Assembly (NCBI GenBank): GCA_016946835.1
Contig: JACVTC010000045.1
Span: 900,501 to 964,500, forward strand
Length of the DNA: 64,000 nt
DNA from: Neocallimastix lanati (nom. inval.)
Taxonomy: Eukaryota > Neocallimastigomycota > Neocallimastigomycetes > Neocallimastigales > Neocallimastigaceae
Direction: 5' to 3'
The notes under the pieces: model-generated
Seen by the model: only the letters and a program-made list of their open reading frames with translations
Database searches by the model: none
What the model was told of the DNA's origin: nothing
Program-made: the position numbers and the translations under genes
Shown: positions 1 through 12,600 of the stretch, one piece after another
Numbering within the stretch: position 1 is the first letter of the stretch
Layout: every line of letters starts with the position of its first letter

Positions 1-2673
1 TTCAGCCCTTCCATTTTGAGAAGGGTTATAAAGAACTGAAAACTGATGATGGATTCCATTTTCTTCACAGAAAATTTGAAATTTACTATTTTGAAATTCC
101 TTCCCATTATCAGACCGAATTGCTTTGATATTTATATTTAATGAATTATAAATTTTATTATACCAAATGATAAATTTGTTAAATACATCATTTTTATTTT
201 CAGTGAAGATGACCCATCCATATCTAGAGTAGTCATCTAAAATTGTAAGGAAATACTTATTGTTATTTATTGAAGGATTAACAGGTCCTACAAGATCTAG
301 ATGTATTAATTCTAAAATTTGTTTAGTCTTATTGGTAGATGGTTTAAATGACTTATTTTTTAATTTGGAATTAATACATACTGAGCATTTTAATTTTAGA
401 TTGATATTACTTAATTTGTTTTTTATTTTAGAAATATCATAATGACCTAGGCGTCTATGCCAAAGGTCTATTACTTGTTGGTTATTTGATACTGTATAAT
501 TGATTTCGTTATGTTTTGTTGAATTTAAATTTGTTTGGTGTTTGGAAGTGAAAATTTGATATGTATTTTTATCATTAGATAAAGATTTATAAATTCTATT
601 TCCATTATTATCATAAATTAATGCTTGTGGGGAGTTGTCATAATTATTGAATATTACTTTATAATTTTGAGAAATTAATTGATTGATTGAAATTAAGTTT
701 CTCTTAATATATTGTGAATAATAAACATTTTTTAAAATGAATTTGTTGTTGTTAATGAATCCTACAAAATCGCCACAAAATTCGGATAATACTTCTTTAC
801 CATTCGCTAGTAAAATTTTTGTTTTACATTTTTTAATGTTAGTAAGAAATTTTATGTCATTAATAGTACTGATTGATGCACCTGAATCTAAAATCCAAAC
901 TATGAAGTTATTATTATGTATATTACTATTTTCGTGATTTTTATTATTTATTCTTTCTAAACAATTAATTTCGATTGCATTGTCAGAGTTATAATCTTTA
1001 GAAAAATCTTCTAAGTAATCGTCTTTATAGTTGTTGTAATTACTCATTGAATATAAATGCTTGTTATTAATTTTACTTTTATTATATTTTTTGTTCAATT
1101 TTCTTCGAATTTTCATTGATTTATTTTCATTGTTTTGATTCAAGAGCTTATTTCTTTTATATTTATAACATTCCTTTTTGTAGTGGCCGTATTTTCCAAA
1201 TAAGAAACATTTTCCATTTTTTCTTCCTCTTATTTTTAAATGCTTATTATTTTGTTTATTTTTGGTTTCAGTTTGTAAATTAAAAATATTTTTTGTGTTT
1301 TCTTCTTGAAGTTTTCTTTCCTTGATGTTCGAGAAAAGAATATCTGGTATTATTCTTTTTACGAAATTGCAACATTTTATCCATTCATTATTGTACTTGA
1401 AAACATTTATCCACCTTAAATTTTCAGGTAAGGCTCTATTCAGAATCCCTACCTTTACACTATCACTCATGTCTGTATCGATGATTTCCAATTCATCGAT
1501 CATATTTTGAAGTGTTGCAAAGAAGATATGTATATTATCATCTGTGGTAAATTTCAATCTGTTTAATTTATTTCGTAATAGCATTTTTTGATGCTCTTCT
1601 CCTAAAGTAAAGGAATCTTGAAGGAAGTTCCACATTTCGAAGGCGGTCTTACTATGGCTTTTTATTATTTCTTTCGTTTTCTTTCCCAGGCTATTATTAA
1701 TTATCCATTTGACCATGATGTCATTCTTGATATCTGTTTGGGTTGTCCCAATATCGTAAACAAGAGAATTATTAAATTTATCTTTAATGTACTTATCTAA
1801 ATCTTCTTTAATATCCTTCTTTCTCAATTTTTTTACTTTTGGTAAACTAACATATTCATCTAAATTATTGATGATTAAGAGGTCCAATACGTTAGTTTTC
1901 CAATCTTGGAAGTTTTCAACCGTTAATTCGGTAACATGATTGAAATTCTCGGAGTAATTGAAAGAGATTCCTTTAGCGAAGAAATTACTTTCTGATTCGG
2001 GAATTTCGATGATTTGGCTTCTGGAGTTACTTCTTGAATTGTTTCTTCTCATTTTCTATTTTTTATTTTTACCTTCTTATTTTAATTAAAAGTATTTATG
2101 TTTTATTATTTTCTTAATTTATTTTTTATTGTTTTTCTTTAATTTGTCTTTTATATATTTTTTATTTCTTTAGTTAGATTTTATTTTATTAAATTAAATA
2201 ATGTAAATTGTAATTAATTTTGATTGGTTCTATTTTTAGTGACAATTTATTATTAATCTATTTATATAGATTTTTTAATGATTAATATTTAAAAAAATTT
2301 AATTTAAAGATATTAATAAACATTTTTTTAATATTGATGGAGGAATTAGTATAATTTTATTATTACTGAAACCTATCATTTTGATTCTTTTATTAAATAA
2401 TGTGAATGTGATTATGTTACTATTCCTTTTTTAATTAAGAATAAATTATTTTTATTAATGTTTATTATAAAGTATTGTATATATTTATATTACGAACAAT
2501 AGTATAAAGAGATTAATTTATTTATATTAAGTGTATTTAAAAATTTTTGTTATTGTTGTGAAAATGATTATATCATTAATTGTTCATATTTAATATATTA
2601 TTGTAATTTCATTTTAATTAAAATCTTTATTTTAATTATTTATTATATAATTGAATTTTTTATTATATTTTTC

Positions 2674-2905
2674 CCAGCTTATATAGCATAGCTGACATGT
2701 CATGTTCTTTTATTCTAAGCTTATATAGCATAGCTGACATGTTATGTTCTTTTATCCTCAGCTTATATAGCATAGCTGACATATTATGTTCTTTTATCCT
2801 CAGCTTATATAATATAGCTGATTTTTTGTTTCATTCTCAGCTTATATTCAATAGCTGATCTTTTATTTCATCCTCAGCTTATGTCTAATAGCTGACCTTT
2901 TGTTT
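2674..2905 (-). repeat. Six-copy hairpin tandem repeat in the leader of copia A
   Basis: Six head-to-tail copies, three of about 43 bp then shorter ones of about 37 bp. Each contains CAGCT, an AT spacer and AGCTGA, so every copy can fold into a short stem. The array lies between the gag start and the primer-binding site, the same position as a sequence-unrelated array in the element at 9379-15914. Confidence 0.8.
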
Positions 2906-3112
2906 ATTTTCAAATTCAATTATATTGATATTGGACTTCTTTGTACAATTATTTTAAATATTAAAGATTCCACTTTTATTTTAGTTTTATAATTTATAAA
3001 TATTTATATATATATATAAATAATTAAAAATTAATATTTAATAATAAATATATAAATTTCAAATTTATTTAATGTTAAATTTTTATTTTAAAAAAAAATA
3101 CTTAGCTTTTAT

Positions 3113-3147
3113 ATGGATTAATCGGTTGAGATTGAGACTCTTAATCT
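3113..3147 (-). other. Primer-binding site of copia A, tRNA-Lys(CUU) 5'-half-like
   Basis: The plus strand reads like the D-arm and anticodon arm of tRNA-Lys(CTT), ending in GAGACTCTTAATCT, with the anticodon-loop core CTCTTAA. Copia elements are known to prime from half-tRNAs. The minus-strand element would pair with it here. The same 13-base core borders the LTR at 15671. Confidence 0.6.
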
Positions 3148-3159
3148 GTCAAAAATATT

Positions 3160-4290
3160 ATGTTAAGAAACACTCAAATAAGTTATAATAAACACAATAA
3201 TAAATATATATGGATTAGTAGTTTTTAGAAAAATATTTTTTTATAACAGTATAAATTATTTTTATTCTTTTTTGTATAAGATATTTTTTTTATATAATAA
3301 TAATTCCATGATTTTTATACTTTTTATTTTAAATATTAATACAAGTAATTGGTCATTATTTATATTAAAGATAGATTAATTAAATTAATCATTATTTTGA
3401 CACATAAAATAAAGAACATAAATATTAAAGGAAAATTACTTAACTGATTCTTTACGTTGATTATTTATAAATCATATTTATTTTGAAAATGAATAATAAT
3501 AATTTTATAGAGAATATTAATAAAAATTAAACAACAATAAAAAATTAACTAAATTTTTGAAACTTTATAATATAAGAAATAATTTATATTATCTACTAAT
3601 AAGTTTAAATTTCATTATATAACTAGTTATATATTATAATAAAATTAGATATAAATGTAATTCAATTTTAATACGCAAGATTATAATTTATCAAGTACAC
3701 CAATACGTAATAATTTATGATTGAAGTTAATAGTTATATCTAAATCTATAAAGGAAAAATATATAAAAATAAGCTCTAATTTATAGAGCTGATTATAATT
3801 GAAAGTGATATAAATCCTAATAAATAAGTAGTATTAATTATTCACAAATTAAGATGTATAATAATATCCTTCAAGAGAAAGTTTTCCATCATATTAATGA
3901 TATATATGAGCCTTATATTTTAATAGACTTATTAGATACATCTAATATTAAATATAATAATATTAAATATATATATTTTGGAAAAAGTATTAGATTACAA
4001 ATATATTTAATAAACTTTTTTAATAATATTTTTCTAATTAAAAATTAATTATTTTATTTATAAAAAAAAAGTTTGGTTAAAAAAGATAAAAGGAAATAAT
4101 TTAGAGTTTAATAATACCAAATATATAATATTATAGAATAGTATAATTATATATATAAATTCACATGTATTCCATTTATTTATTATTGTTTCCTCAATCA
4201 CTTAACTTATAGAAGTAATTAAATTTCAAATTAATAAAAATGCATATGCTATATTTCTATCTAACACTATCAAAGTAAGACTTGAAGGGG
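3160..4290. other. AT-rich stretch without a recognisable gene
   Basis: Probably holds the 5' LTR of copia A at its left end, but its outer limit could not be set. The short open frames here (for example 3854-4048) are composed of I, N, Y, L and F and show no domain. The last bases, GAAGGGGAA, form a polypurine tract belonging to the LTR that follows. Confidence 0.5.
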
Positions 4291-4292
4291 AA

Positions 4293-4499
4293 TGTTAAAA
4301 ATATAAATATAAAGTTTTATATTCATAATAATTTAAGGAATAATGTTATGTATTTATAATATTCTCATACAATATGTAACCAATAATAATAATTAGCTGC
4401 GTATTCTATTAAATATAAATATCATAAAAATGAACAATATTATACAATTATACAATTCTTATATTTTCATATAATAAAAAGAGATACTTACTTTTAACA
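4293..4499 (+). repeat. LTR of a third copia family (3' LTR or relic)
   Basis: It starts TGTTAAAA and ends TTTTAACA, with the TG..CA ends usual for LTRs, and a polypurine tract (GAAGGGGAA) lies immediately before it, as expected for a 3' LTR on the plus strand. Diverged copies lie at 24537-24742 (minus), 45910-46119 (minus) and 62560-62765 (plus). They share an internal block with a TAAATATCATAAAAATG-like core. No flanking duplication is seen. Confidence 0.6.
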
Positions 4500-5600
4500 A
4501 AAAAAAAATTTGAACTATAGTAACACTATAGAAAATAAACTTAATATTTTTATATTATTTTAAACTGAATAAATAGTAACATTGGAGTTGTATAATTAAT
4601 AGTGTCATGTAATTTATACATGTTATTAATCTATTGAATATATTATACTTTTTATGTATGTATTATTTTGTTATATAATTAACTATAATATTATTTAAAT
4701 TCAAATAGCCATTATAAATTGAAAATGTAAGGGATTGACTTACTTTAAAGCTTTTATTAATTTATATTAATAATTTTTTAAATAATAAGTATATAAATAT
4801 ATTTGACGTATTACCGAGTATATAACTTCTTTCATTGTGGAACACATATTATTTGTTTTGATTTTAATTCAATAACAAAATCATTTCTGATTATTATTAT
4901 AAAACGCAATTCTTGGTGGATTCTATGCTCCCATCACAAAATTATGCCTAGGCCTAGTTTTCGACAAGAAATGCTATTCAAACGCTATTGGTACAAATTA
5001 ACCAAGATCCCAAGATCTTCAACACTGAAAGTACAGTATGATTGGCAAGAAGAGCCAATGTATTTAAAATAGAAGATCATAATAACTTTGAGATTGACAA
5101 TTCAAAACATAATCCAGAATAAGAATTCTTTGATATTTAAATTACTCAATTTTGGAGTTGAGGTTAATTGAGTATGAAATTTTTTCAGAATTCATTTATA
5201 AACTTTATTTTATAAAACTCTATAATATCACAATACTAAATAAAAATTGAAATCTAATTTTTTATTTTTTATTACCTTTATTTATTTTAGGCAAAAGATT
5301 TATTTTTTAATGAACCAAAATTTAATGATATTTATATACAAAATATATTTGATGTATCATACATATTTCAATATAATAAACACATATTTTCATATTTACT
5401 ATATAAAAGAGAGTTCTAAAAATAAAAAAATTTATAAGACTATATACATAAACTATAATATTATAATATATCTATTAATATACTTTATATAAAATTTAGT
5501 ATATTTTTGATATATAATAAATAAGATAAAAAGGATAAAAAAATAAAAAAAAATCTTTTATATTAAGTACGGTTTATATATTTAAAATTAAAGATTATTT
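4500..5600. other. AT-rich stretch with a GC-richer patch at 4800-5140
   Basis: Bases 4803-5072 form an open frame of 89 codons on the plus strand, clearly less AT-rich than its surroundings, ending in KVQYDWQEEPMYLK. No domain or family could be recognised and no splice-linked neighbour was found. It may be a decayed gene or transposon scrap. The rest is low-complexity A/T. Confidence 0.3.
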
Positions 5601-5607
5601 TTTTATA

Positions 5608-6523
5608 TTATTCTCCATCAGCAAAAATGTATAAATAATTACATTGGGGAAATTCTTTTACTAATTTATATCCAAGATTTGTTAGATACTCATGAACCTT
5701 CATTTTTTTTTTTGAAAAACTTTCTACAAATATAATCGGCTTGTATGTTTTAATTGTCACCTTTCCTCCTTGAAGTACCTCCAACTCATGTCCTTCAACA
5801 TCAATTTTTATAAAATCTATTGTATCTTCAACAATTTTTATATTATCTAATTTTTCTAATGAGAGATCTCCATTCAAATCCTGTTTTATTCGTGTACCTC
5901 CAATATTTCCCGGATTATAAAAAGAAATACTTCCCTTGATCTTTTCATTACTTAATCCAATATTGTATATTTTTACTTTTTCCGTAATGTTATTTATTTC
6001 AATATTCTTCTTCAATATATTAAATGTATCTTTTACTGGTTCAAAGGAATAAACCTTCTTAGTATTAGACTTTATGGCCCAATAAATGGAATGATTACCA
6101 ATATTTGCTCCTATATCAAAAATTACAGAATTTTTTTTTATATATGATTGTAACTTTTGCAGTATACCTATTTCAAAAAATGTTCTACCATCTACAATGA
6201 AACGTTGAATGTAATCAACAGGATAATTAGGGACATAAAATTTTGCTTCTCCAATGTCAATAATTTTTTCTGAAGAAAGACACCTCTTACAAAATTTTTT
6301 TGATTTTACCTTTTTTCCATTGCATTTTCTCTTGCAACGTAAAAATAATTTCTGTTCTATAATATTATTAATTAAAAATTTAATTTTATATTTTGTTACC
6401 AATTCTATTAATAAATATTAAGTTTTAATTAATTTTCATACCTTTAGATATAGCTATAGTTGAATTAATGAATAAAACGGTAATAATTAATGTAATAATT
6501 AAAAATTTATGATTTATGATCAT
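5608..6523 (-). CDS. FkbM-family SAM-dependent methyltransferase with N-terminal signal/anchor
   Basis: Two exons: 6523-6442 and 6404-5608, joined over a 37-base intron (GTATGA..TTAATAG, phase 1), giving 292 residues. Exon 1 supplies MIINHK then a hydrophobic run LIITLIITVLFI and STIA, a signal peptide or membrane anchor. The second exon carries the FkbM fold: motif I DIGANIGNHS (about 124-133), the acidic FEP (about 148-150) and FIKIDVEGHELEVL (about 225-238). The family methylates hydroxyls, often on sugars; the substrate here is unknown. Residues 51-69 hold four cysteines (C-x3-C-x10-C-x2-C) between anchor and domain, unusual for the family and possibly metal-binding or disulfide-bonded. 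The neighbour is a GT2 glycosyltransferase on the same strand 1.9 kb away, which supports a role in glycan modification. The start codon follows from the splice join; the second exon alone has no upstream ATG. Confidence 0.85.
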
Positions 6524-6529
6524 TTTTAA

Positions 6530-7290
6530 TAATTTATATAATAAATATAATATTATATAAATATTTTCTTTTAATAATTTTTTAAAAAACCTTTAAATTT
6601 TATTTTCATAAATTTATTATAATTAATTATTTGTAACTGTTTATAACTGTTAATATTGAATTTTATTTTAATTGATTCTATTCTAAAAATACATACAGAG
6701 GAAAAGAATTATTCTTTTAAATAAAAATATCAAATTGAAAGAATTATTATTTTAAATAAAAATATTTAAAATATATTCCTAGAATTATATAAATGAGGGT
6801 TAGGTTAGAGTTTTTAATTAAAAATTTGTTTTCATTTGATTAATGATTTTGACCATTCGTATTTATATTTAACAACAATATCCTTTAAAGAATGATATTT
6901 GAAAAATTTCCGATTTAATATGTGATTTTTTAATTTTTTATTATTATTTATTTTATATAAATCCTTTATCTTTTCATTTTATACCTGTGAATATTTCCGA
7001 TTTATTTATATTTTTATAATTTTTTAATTTTAATGTTTAATAATAATTATAATAAATACATATTTTAATAATTAAAAATAATAAGTTAATTATAAAAGGA
7101 TTATAAATTTATCATTATTTTTTATACGATAGTATTTAAATATATATATATCAATATATTTTGATCAAATATTTATTGATTAATTAGGACAATTATAAAT
7201 TGGGTATTTATTATTAACATAAATAATTACACATATTATATGTTGATGTTTAATTTGCTAAAAAAATTACGTAGTAGGGACTATTTTTTT
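6530..7290. other. AT-rich intergenic stretch, nothing recognised
   Basis: Low-complexity A/T sequence with poly-A and poly-T runs. A single GGGTTAGG at about 6797 looks telomere-like but is isolated. Confidence 0.5.
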
Positions 7291-7299
7291 GAACACTCA

Positions 7300-7790
7300 G
7301 ATACATTATAGTATTCAGATGCTACTATGGAAGTTTTTACACATTTCTGAAGTTTCGAATACCAACTTTTATGAGAATCTCCACTCATCTTTTTTTATGA
7401 TCCAAAAAAAGCAATGTAAGTAGTTTTATTTCTAAATTTTCTTCTCTGACATATAATCCTTAAAGAAATGTAAAATTTCATATATTCTTCTATGTTTACG
7501 AAATCCGAATTGTTCTTTTCTAATAAACTTTACCTTTAAGATTATAAGATTAATATTTAAAGAAATCTTATAAGCTTACTACGGATCAGCGTTTGATTTA
7601 ACAGTCTGAAAGAAATTATGATTTACTTCGTCAGAGGCATTTTTCTTGATAGCATATCTTATTGCATTTTCAGAGTTTTCATTCCTGGTTAGTTTGTGCT
7701 TGTACTCTCATATATAAATATTCGTTGAGTGCGAACCCTAGGCATAATTTCTGAAAATAGAATCCTAAATCATACCAAGAATGGTCTATT
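7300..7790 (-). pseudogene. LINE reverse transcriptase remnant
   Basis: The minus strand gives a degraded non-LTR RT segment. A stretch KEQFGFRKHRRIYE near 7510-7460 matches PEQFGFRNKEE of the LINE at 17180-21580, and the preceding AYKISLNINLIILKV corresponds to its NYRGIFLINNGIKLISKIV. Stops and frame changes are frequent, so this is an old fragment of a related but distinct LINE. The patch has visibly more G+C than its flanks. Confidence 0.55.
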
Positions 7791-7794
7791 TAAA

Positions 7795-8420
7795 TATTTT
7801 TAAAAAAGAAATACTTTTTTTTTGATTTTAATAATTTTTTAACGTCTTTATTATCCTTCATTGGAAAAATATTAAATATTTTTAGTTATTAAAACTATAT
7901 ATTATTATAAAAACAAAAAAAATAAATGCTAAAAAAATTAATTAATAGAAAGTGAAAAACTTACATTCTTTTTAAAAATTCTAATATCAATAAAAAGTCA
8001 TTCTTTTATAATTTAATTATTTATAATAATTATGTTTATTTATTTTAAATAATTAACAAAAATAAGACTTTTTGTTTATTATATAATATTAAATTATTAT
8101 TTATTTTAAAATAATTATATATCATTTTTTTATATTAAATTTTAAAATAATTTATAAATAATTTTTTTTTAAAACTCATTACATAATTAAATAATTTTTA
8201 CTTAAATTTAAAGAATTTATTCAAAAATTAACTTTAATATTAATTTATAATGAGATAATTTTTTAAATAATTATTATATATGATTATATTTATATAAATT
8301 ACATTTATATTATTATAATAATATAAATAACATTTATAATAAAAAAAAGAAGAGTAATACATTTAATTTTTAGTAATTATATATATATATTTTTTTAAGT
8401 AAATGATATAAAATAAATAA
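7795..8420. other. AT-rich intergenic stretch, nothing recognised
   Basis: Almost pure A/T, no open frame with a recognisable domain. Confidence 0.5.
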
Positions 8421-8421
8421 A

Positions 8422-9183
8422 TTAAAAATATTGTTTTCTTCTCTTTGAATGTTTATTTTTGATTTTAAAACTTTTTTGGGCAATTTTATTAAATCTTTTT
8501 AATTCTTTTTTTGATAAATTTCTAAGAGAACCTGTTCTTCTCTTGTAATAATAATATATTCCTTTATCAGGTAAGTTTAGAATTCTTGGATTATACTTAT
8601 TAGCTAGCACATTAAAGGCATAATCATTTCCAATTTTCAGCGTTTCATCATATCGAATATTATTTTCATTTAAGAACTTTTTCCTCCAAATGGAATCATA
8701 AATTGACCAATGCTTTTTATACTCTTCTTTATAATAAAATTCAGAAATATTAGTACTTAAAACAAGTTGACCCATAACAATATCATAATCATTAGACTTT
8801 TGAAGCAGATTTTCATAAAATCTTTTATCAATATAATCATCACTATCAACAAATCCAATAAATTCTCCTTTTGCATTCTCAATTCCTGCATTTCTTGCAG
8901 CGCTTGCACCTTTATTTTCTTCAAAATGAATAATTTTAACTCTATTATCAGTTATTTTATACTTTTCTAATATTTCCATGGAGTTATCCGTTGATCCATC
9001 ATCAACACATATTAATTCAAAATCTTTAAAAGTTTGATTCAATATTGAATTTATGCATCTGTCTAAGTATGACGCTGTATTAAATACAGGCACAACAATA
9101 GATAATGGTAAAGCATTAATATTCTTTACTAATATTTCTAAATATAAAGAAGTAATTAAAAATATTACAAATATTAAATTCAT
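8422..9183 (-). CDS. Family 2 (GT-A) glycosyltransferase with N-terminal membrane segment
   Basis: A single-exon gene of 253 residues. Residues 1-19 are hydrophobic (LIFVIFLITSLYLEILV), a probable anchor or signal. A GT2 domain follows: SIVVPVFN (28-35), the nucleotide-binding VDDGSTDNS (60-68), GASAARNAG (92-100) and the metal-binding FVDSDDYID (111-119). Later GNDYAF (185-190) sits where family members carry the catalytic acid region. The tail is strongly basic (KHSKRRKQ). At about 250 residues it resembles short bacterial capsule and LPS glycosyltransferases rather than fungal GT2 chitin or dolichol enzymes. The ATG at 9183 directly precedes the hydrophobic run. It shares strand with the FkbM gene. 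Donor and acceptor sugars are not predictable; UDP-Galf is a candidate because UGM lies 22 kb away. Confidence 0.88.
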   Translation of the reverse strand: MNLIFVIFLITSLYLEILVKNINALPLSIVVPVFNTASYLDRCINSILNQTFKDFELICVDDGSTDNSMEILEKYKITDNRVKIIHFEENKGASAARNAGIENAKGEFIGFVDSDDYIDKRFYENLLQKSNDYDIVMGQLVLSTNISEFYYKEEYKKHWSIYDSIWRKKFLNENNIRYDETLKIGNDYAFNVLANKYNPRILNLPDKGIYYYYKRRTGSLRNLSKKELKRFNKIAQKSFKIKNKHSKRRKQYF

Positions 9184-9378
9184 TTTTTTTTATCAAAAAA
9201 AATTTAAAATTTAACAGTATTTTTATTAAATATTTATATTATTTTTTATTTTAATTTAAAAATAAAATATTTTTTTTATATATATAAAATATTAAAATTT
9301 TTTAATAAATAATTTTATTTTAATTAATTAAATTTCCAAATTTCTAATAAAAAACAAATAAAATTTAATTTATCATTT

Positions 9379-9623
9379 TATTAAACACCAAAAACAAATA
9401 TTGAGAAAATTAGATATATTTTTAGAATAGCATTTCATATATAATACTTAATATTTAATTTTATTTATCTTTATTTTTTATAATTACAAAAGTGTATATA
9501 TTTTTTAACAAGGTTACATTTTATTTCTTTTATAATTTTATTTAAATATAATAATATTCTGATTGGGTAAAATATATTAAAGTCATTATTAAGTATTTAT
9601 TTTTTTTTTTTTATATTCTAACA
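9379..9623 (-). repeat. 3' LTR of copia B (245 bp)
   Basis: In element sense it starts TGTTAGAATAT and ends GGTGTTTAATA. It is repeated at 15671-15914 with no difference seen other than homopolymer length. Confidence 0.95.
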
Positions 9624-9676
9624 TTCCTCCTAAAATATGACTTTCCTAAAATGTCATATTTTTTATTTATATTATT

Positions 9677-12600
9677 TCAAATAAAATATAAATCATCAAT
9701 TTTTGTTAATAAGGAATTTCTAAATTTATCCATTAATGTCCCATTTAAATACTTCGTAAACCCATCAGCGAGATTGTTTTCAGATTTTATATATTTAAGA
9801 TAGATTTTATTTTCTTTGACTATTTCTCTTATGTAATGAACCCTAATGTCTACATGTTTAGTTTTTGGGTTGATAGTTTGATTTGTAGCGTTATAAATAG
9901 CTGCTTTATTGTCAACATTTACTTCAATATTTTTAATATTTAAGTTCAATTCTTCGAATAAATTTAAGTACCATATACATTGTTTACCGCATTCACTAAG
10001 ACTGTAATATTCGGACTCGGCTGTTGAAGTCGATATTGATTTTTTGTAACTTTGAACACCAGCTTGTTGGTGCACCACCAAATGTTATTAAGAATCCTGT
10101 TGTTGAACGTCTAGTTTCCAAGTCACCTCCGTAATCCGAATCGACATACGCTTTAACATTCGGATTATTTGTGAAATTTATTCCATATTTTTTAGTTCCT
10201 TTTAAATATCTTAATATTCTCATTACGTTATTCCAGTCTTCCATATTTGGTTCCTTTGCCCTTCTAGCTGCTTTTGATACTGAGAAGATAATGTCGGGTC
10301 TTGTACATATACTGAGTTATAATAAATTTCCTATTAATCTTCTATATTTTGTTTCATCTACTTTTACCTTCCTAAGATCTTCATTTTCAATTGGAGTCAT
10401 AATTCTAAGAGGTGTACAATTTTTCATATTAAACTTAGAAAGTAATTCATCTATATATCTGGGTTGATGTAAAAAGTAACCATTTTTATGTTTTATAAAT
10501 TTTATTCCAATAATATAATCAACTTTACCTATATCTTTCATTTTGAACTTTTTCTCAATTAATAATTTTACACTTTCTATTGTTTTCTTTGATCCTGATA
10601 TTAGAATATCATCCACATATATAGCTAACATACTTAAAAGTTTTCCTTTATTAAATTTAACGTACAGACAAGGTTCACTTATAAGTCTTTTATATCCAAT
10701 TTTTATTAGATAGCCGTTTAATTTATCATTCCACTTGGCACCACTTTGTTTCAGTCCATATATTGCCTTCTTCAATTTCCAAAATTTCTTATTGTAATCT
10801 TCATGTCCTTTAGGTGGTTTCATATACAAATCTTCATTTAATTCAGCATTTAAATAGGCGGCAGTTATATCTATTTGGTTTATTTCAAAATTGTTCTGAG
10901 TGGCAATTGCTGTAAAGATTCTTATTGAATCCTGTTTTAAGGTAGGTGCAAAGGTTTCTTTATAATCTATGCCGTATTCTTGCGTAAATCCCTTTGCTAC
11001 TAATCTTGATTTTCTTTTGATTATTTCTCCATTTGAGTTTCGTTTGAATTTGAAAATCCATCTTGATGATATTAAGTTTGCGTTCTTAGGTATTTTATCA
11101 ATTGTTTCATATACTTTTAGATTTCTCATATTGTCGAGTTCATTATCGACTGATTTTAACCATTCATTTTTATCATTTAAATTAAAGATATCATCATAAT
11201 TATTTGGTTCGCGTAATTCTTTTAATGATTTTTGTTTTTTGTTATTTGAATTTAATATGAAGTTTTCATTTCTATTTCTTTTTCCTAAATGTATGGAAGA
11301 TTCTATGTTAAATAATTTGTTTTTCGTTAAGTTATTAATGATTCGTTGTTCATTGTTGTTATCGTTATTATTGTTTGAATTATATCTGTCTATATTTGAA
11401 TTATTATGATTGTTTTTATTACTGACAGTGATCATATTGTCGTTTTCATTAATATTATTATTTATTTTGTTATTATTGCTGTTGGTAGTGTTGTTGTTGC
11501 TGTTTGTGTTATCGTTGTTATTAATTTTATTGTTACTTGTGTTATTGTTATTATTATTGTCGTTGTTGTTAATGTTATTATCTTGAGATTCTATATTATT
11601 ATTATAATCTTTATTTTGATTATTATTAATATTTTGGTGTTGTTATTATTGTTGTTTCTTCTTTTGTTATATGTTCTTTTATTTTTTATTTGAATGTTTT
11701 TACTTGGTATATTATTTTCATTTAATTGAGTATTATTGTCTAATATTTGAATATTATTTGACTTGTTGTTATTATATTGATAATACGGATTATTAATGTT
11801 AGTATTATTAAAGTCTTTGCCATGGTTTATATCATACGTGTTATCATAAAAGTAGGTATTATCATTCCTCCTTATTATATTATTGGGAATAAAATTTGAG
11901 ATGTCATTATCGCAATGAGATAAATGTGAATTTCCTGGTGTAAATTCAAAGAATTCAACATTTCGTGAAATTATAATTTTATTATTTGTTATATCAAGAA
12001 TTTTGTATGCTGTGGGATTATCAACATACCCCAAGAATATGCCAGGAGATGAGTTATTTTGAAATTTGGTACGGAATAGTTTTGGAACGTAATAAAAAAC
12101 TTTACATCCGAAGACACGTATGTTTGAATAGTCAACTTTGTTATTGGTTAAAAGTTCATATGGAATTTTATTATTTATCCCTTTATGAGGGATTCGATTA
12201 TGAATGTAGTTCGAAGTAGAGACGGCGTCTTCCCAAAATTGTAAGCTAAGTTTTGCGTCATTTAACATTGACTTTGCAGAATTGATTATAGTGCCGTTGA
12301 ATCGTTCAATCCTACCATTTTGTTGTGGGTGGTAGGGAACAGTAAATTGATGTTGTATTCCAAAGTCAATGCAAAATTGTTTGAAATTTTTGTTGTTAAA
12401 TTCGGTACCATTATCTGTACGGATATATTGAATTCTTTTGTTAAATTGATATTTTATTTTATTAAACCAATTAAGGAAGTGATAAAAAGATTCTGATTTA
12501 CTCTTCATAAAGAGAGTCCAAATCTTGAATGGTCATCCAAAATGGTTAAGATATATTTATTGTCATAGATAGAGTTTTGTATTGGACCTATAAGATCCAT

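Larger units (their letters stand above)
1..3160 (-). mobile_element. Ty1/copia retrotransposon A, partial (runs off left edge)
   Basis: Reading the minus strand from an ATG at 2052, one long frame stays open to base 1. It shows a copia-type gag region, a CX2CX4HX4C-like knuckle region near 1200, the protease motif WILDSGAS near 890, the integrase HHCC region near 450 (LWHRRLGHYD, then CSVCINSK) and the start of the integrase core at the window edge. Right of the start lie about 1 kb of AT-rich leader, a hairpin repeat array and a tRNA-Lys-like primer site. The protein is related to but clearly different from the element at 9379-15914, so this is a second copia family. The visible part looks whole; the rest lies outside the window. 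The outer limit of its 5' LTR, to the right of 3150, could not be fixed. Confidence 0.85.

Noticed and set aside
6790-6805. Telomere-like GGGTTAGG
   Set aside because: Single copy in A/T-rich sequence, no tandem repetition.
11406-11693. Protein-coding frame of valine/isoleucine-rich type on the plus strand
   Set aside because: It is the antisense of the Asn-codon-rich spacer in copia B; the same applies to 36238-36555 in relic C.
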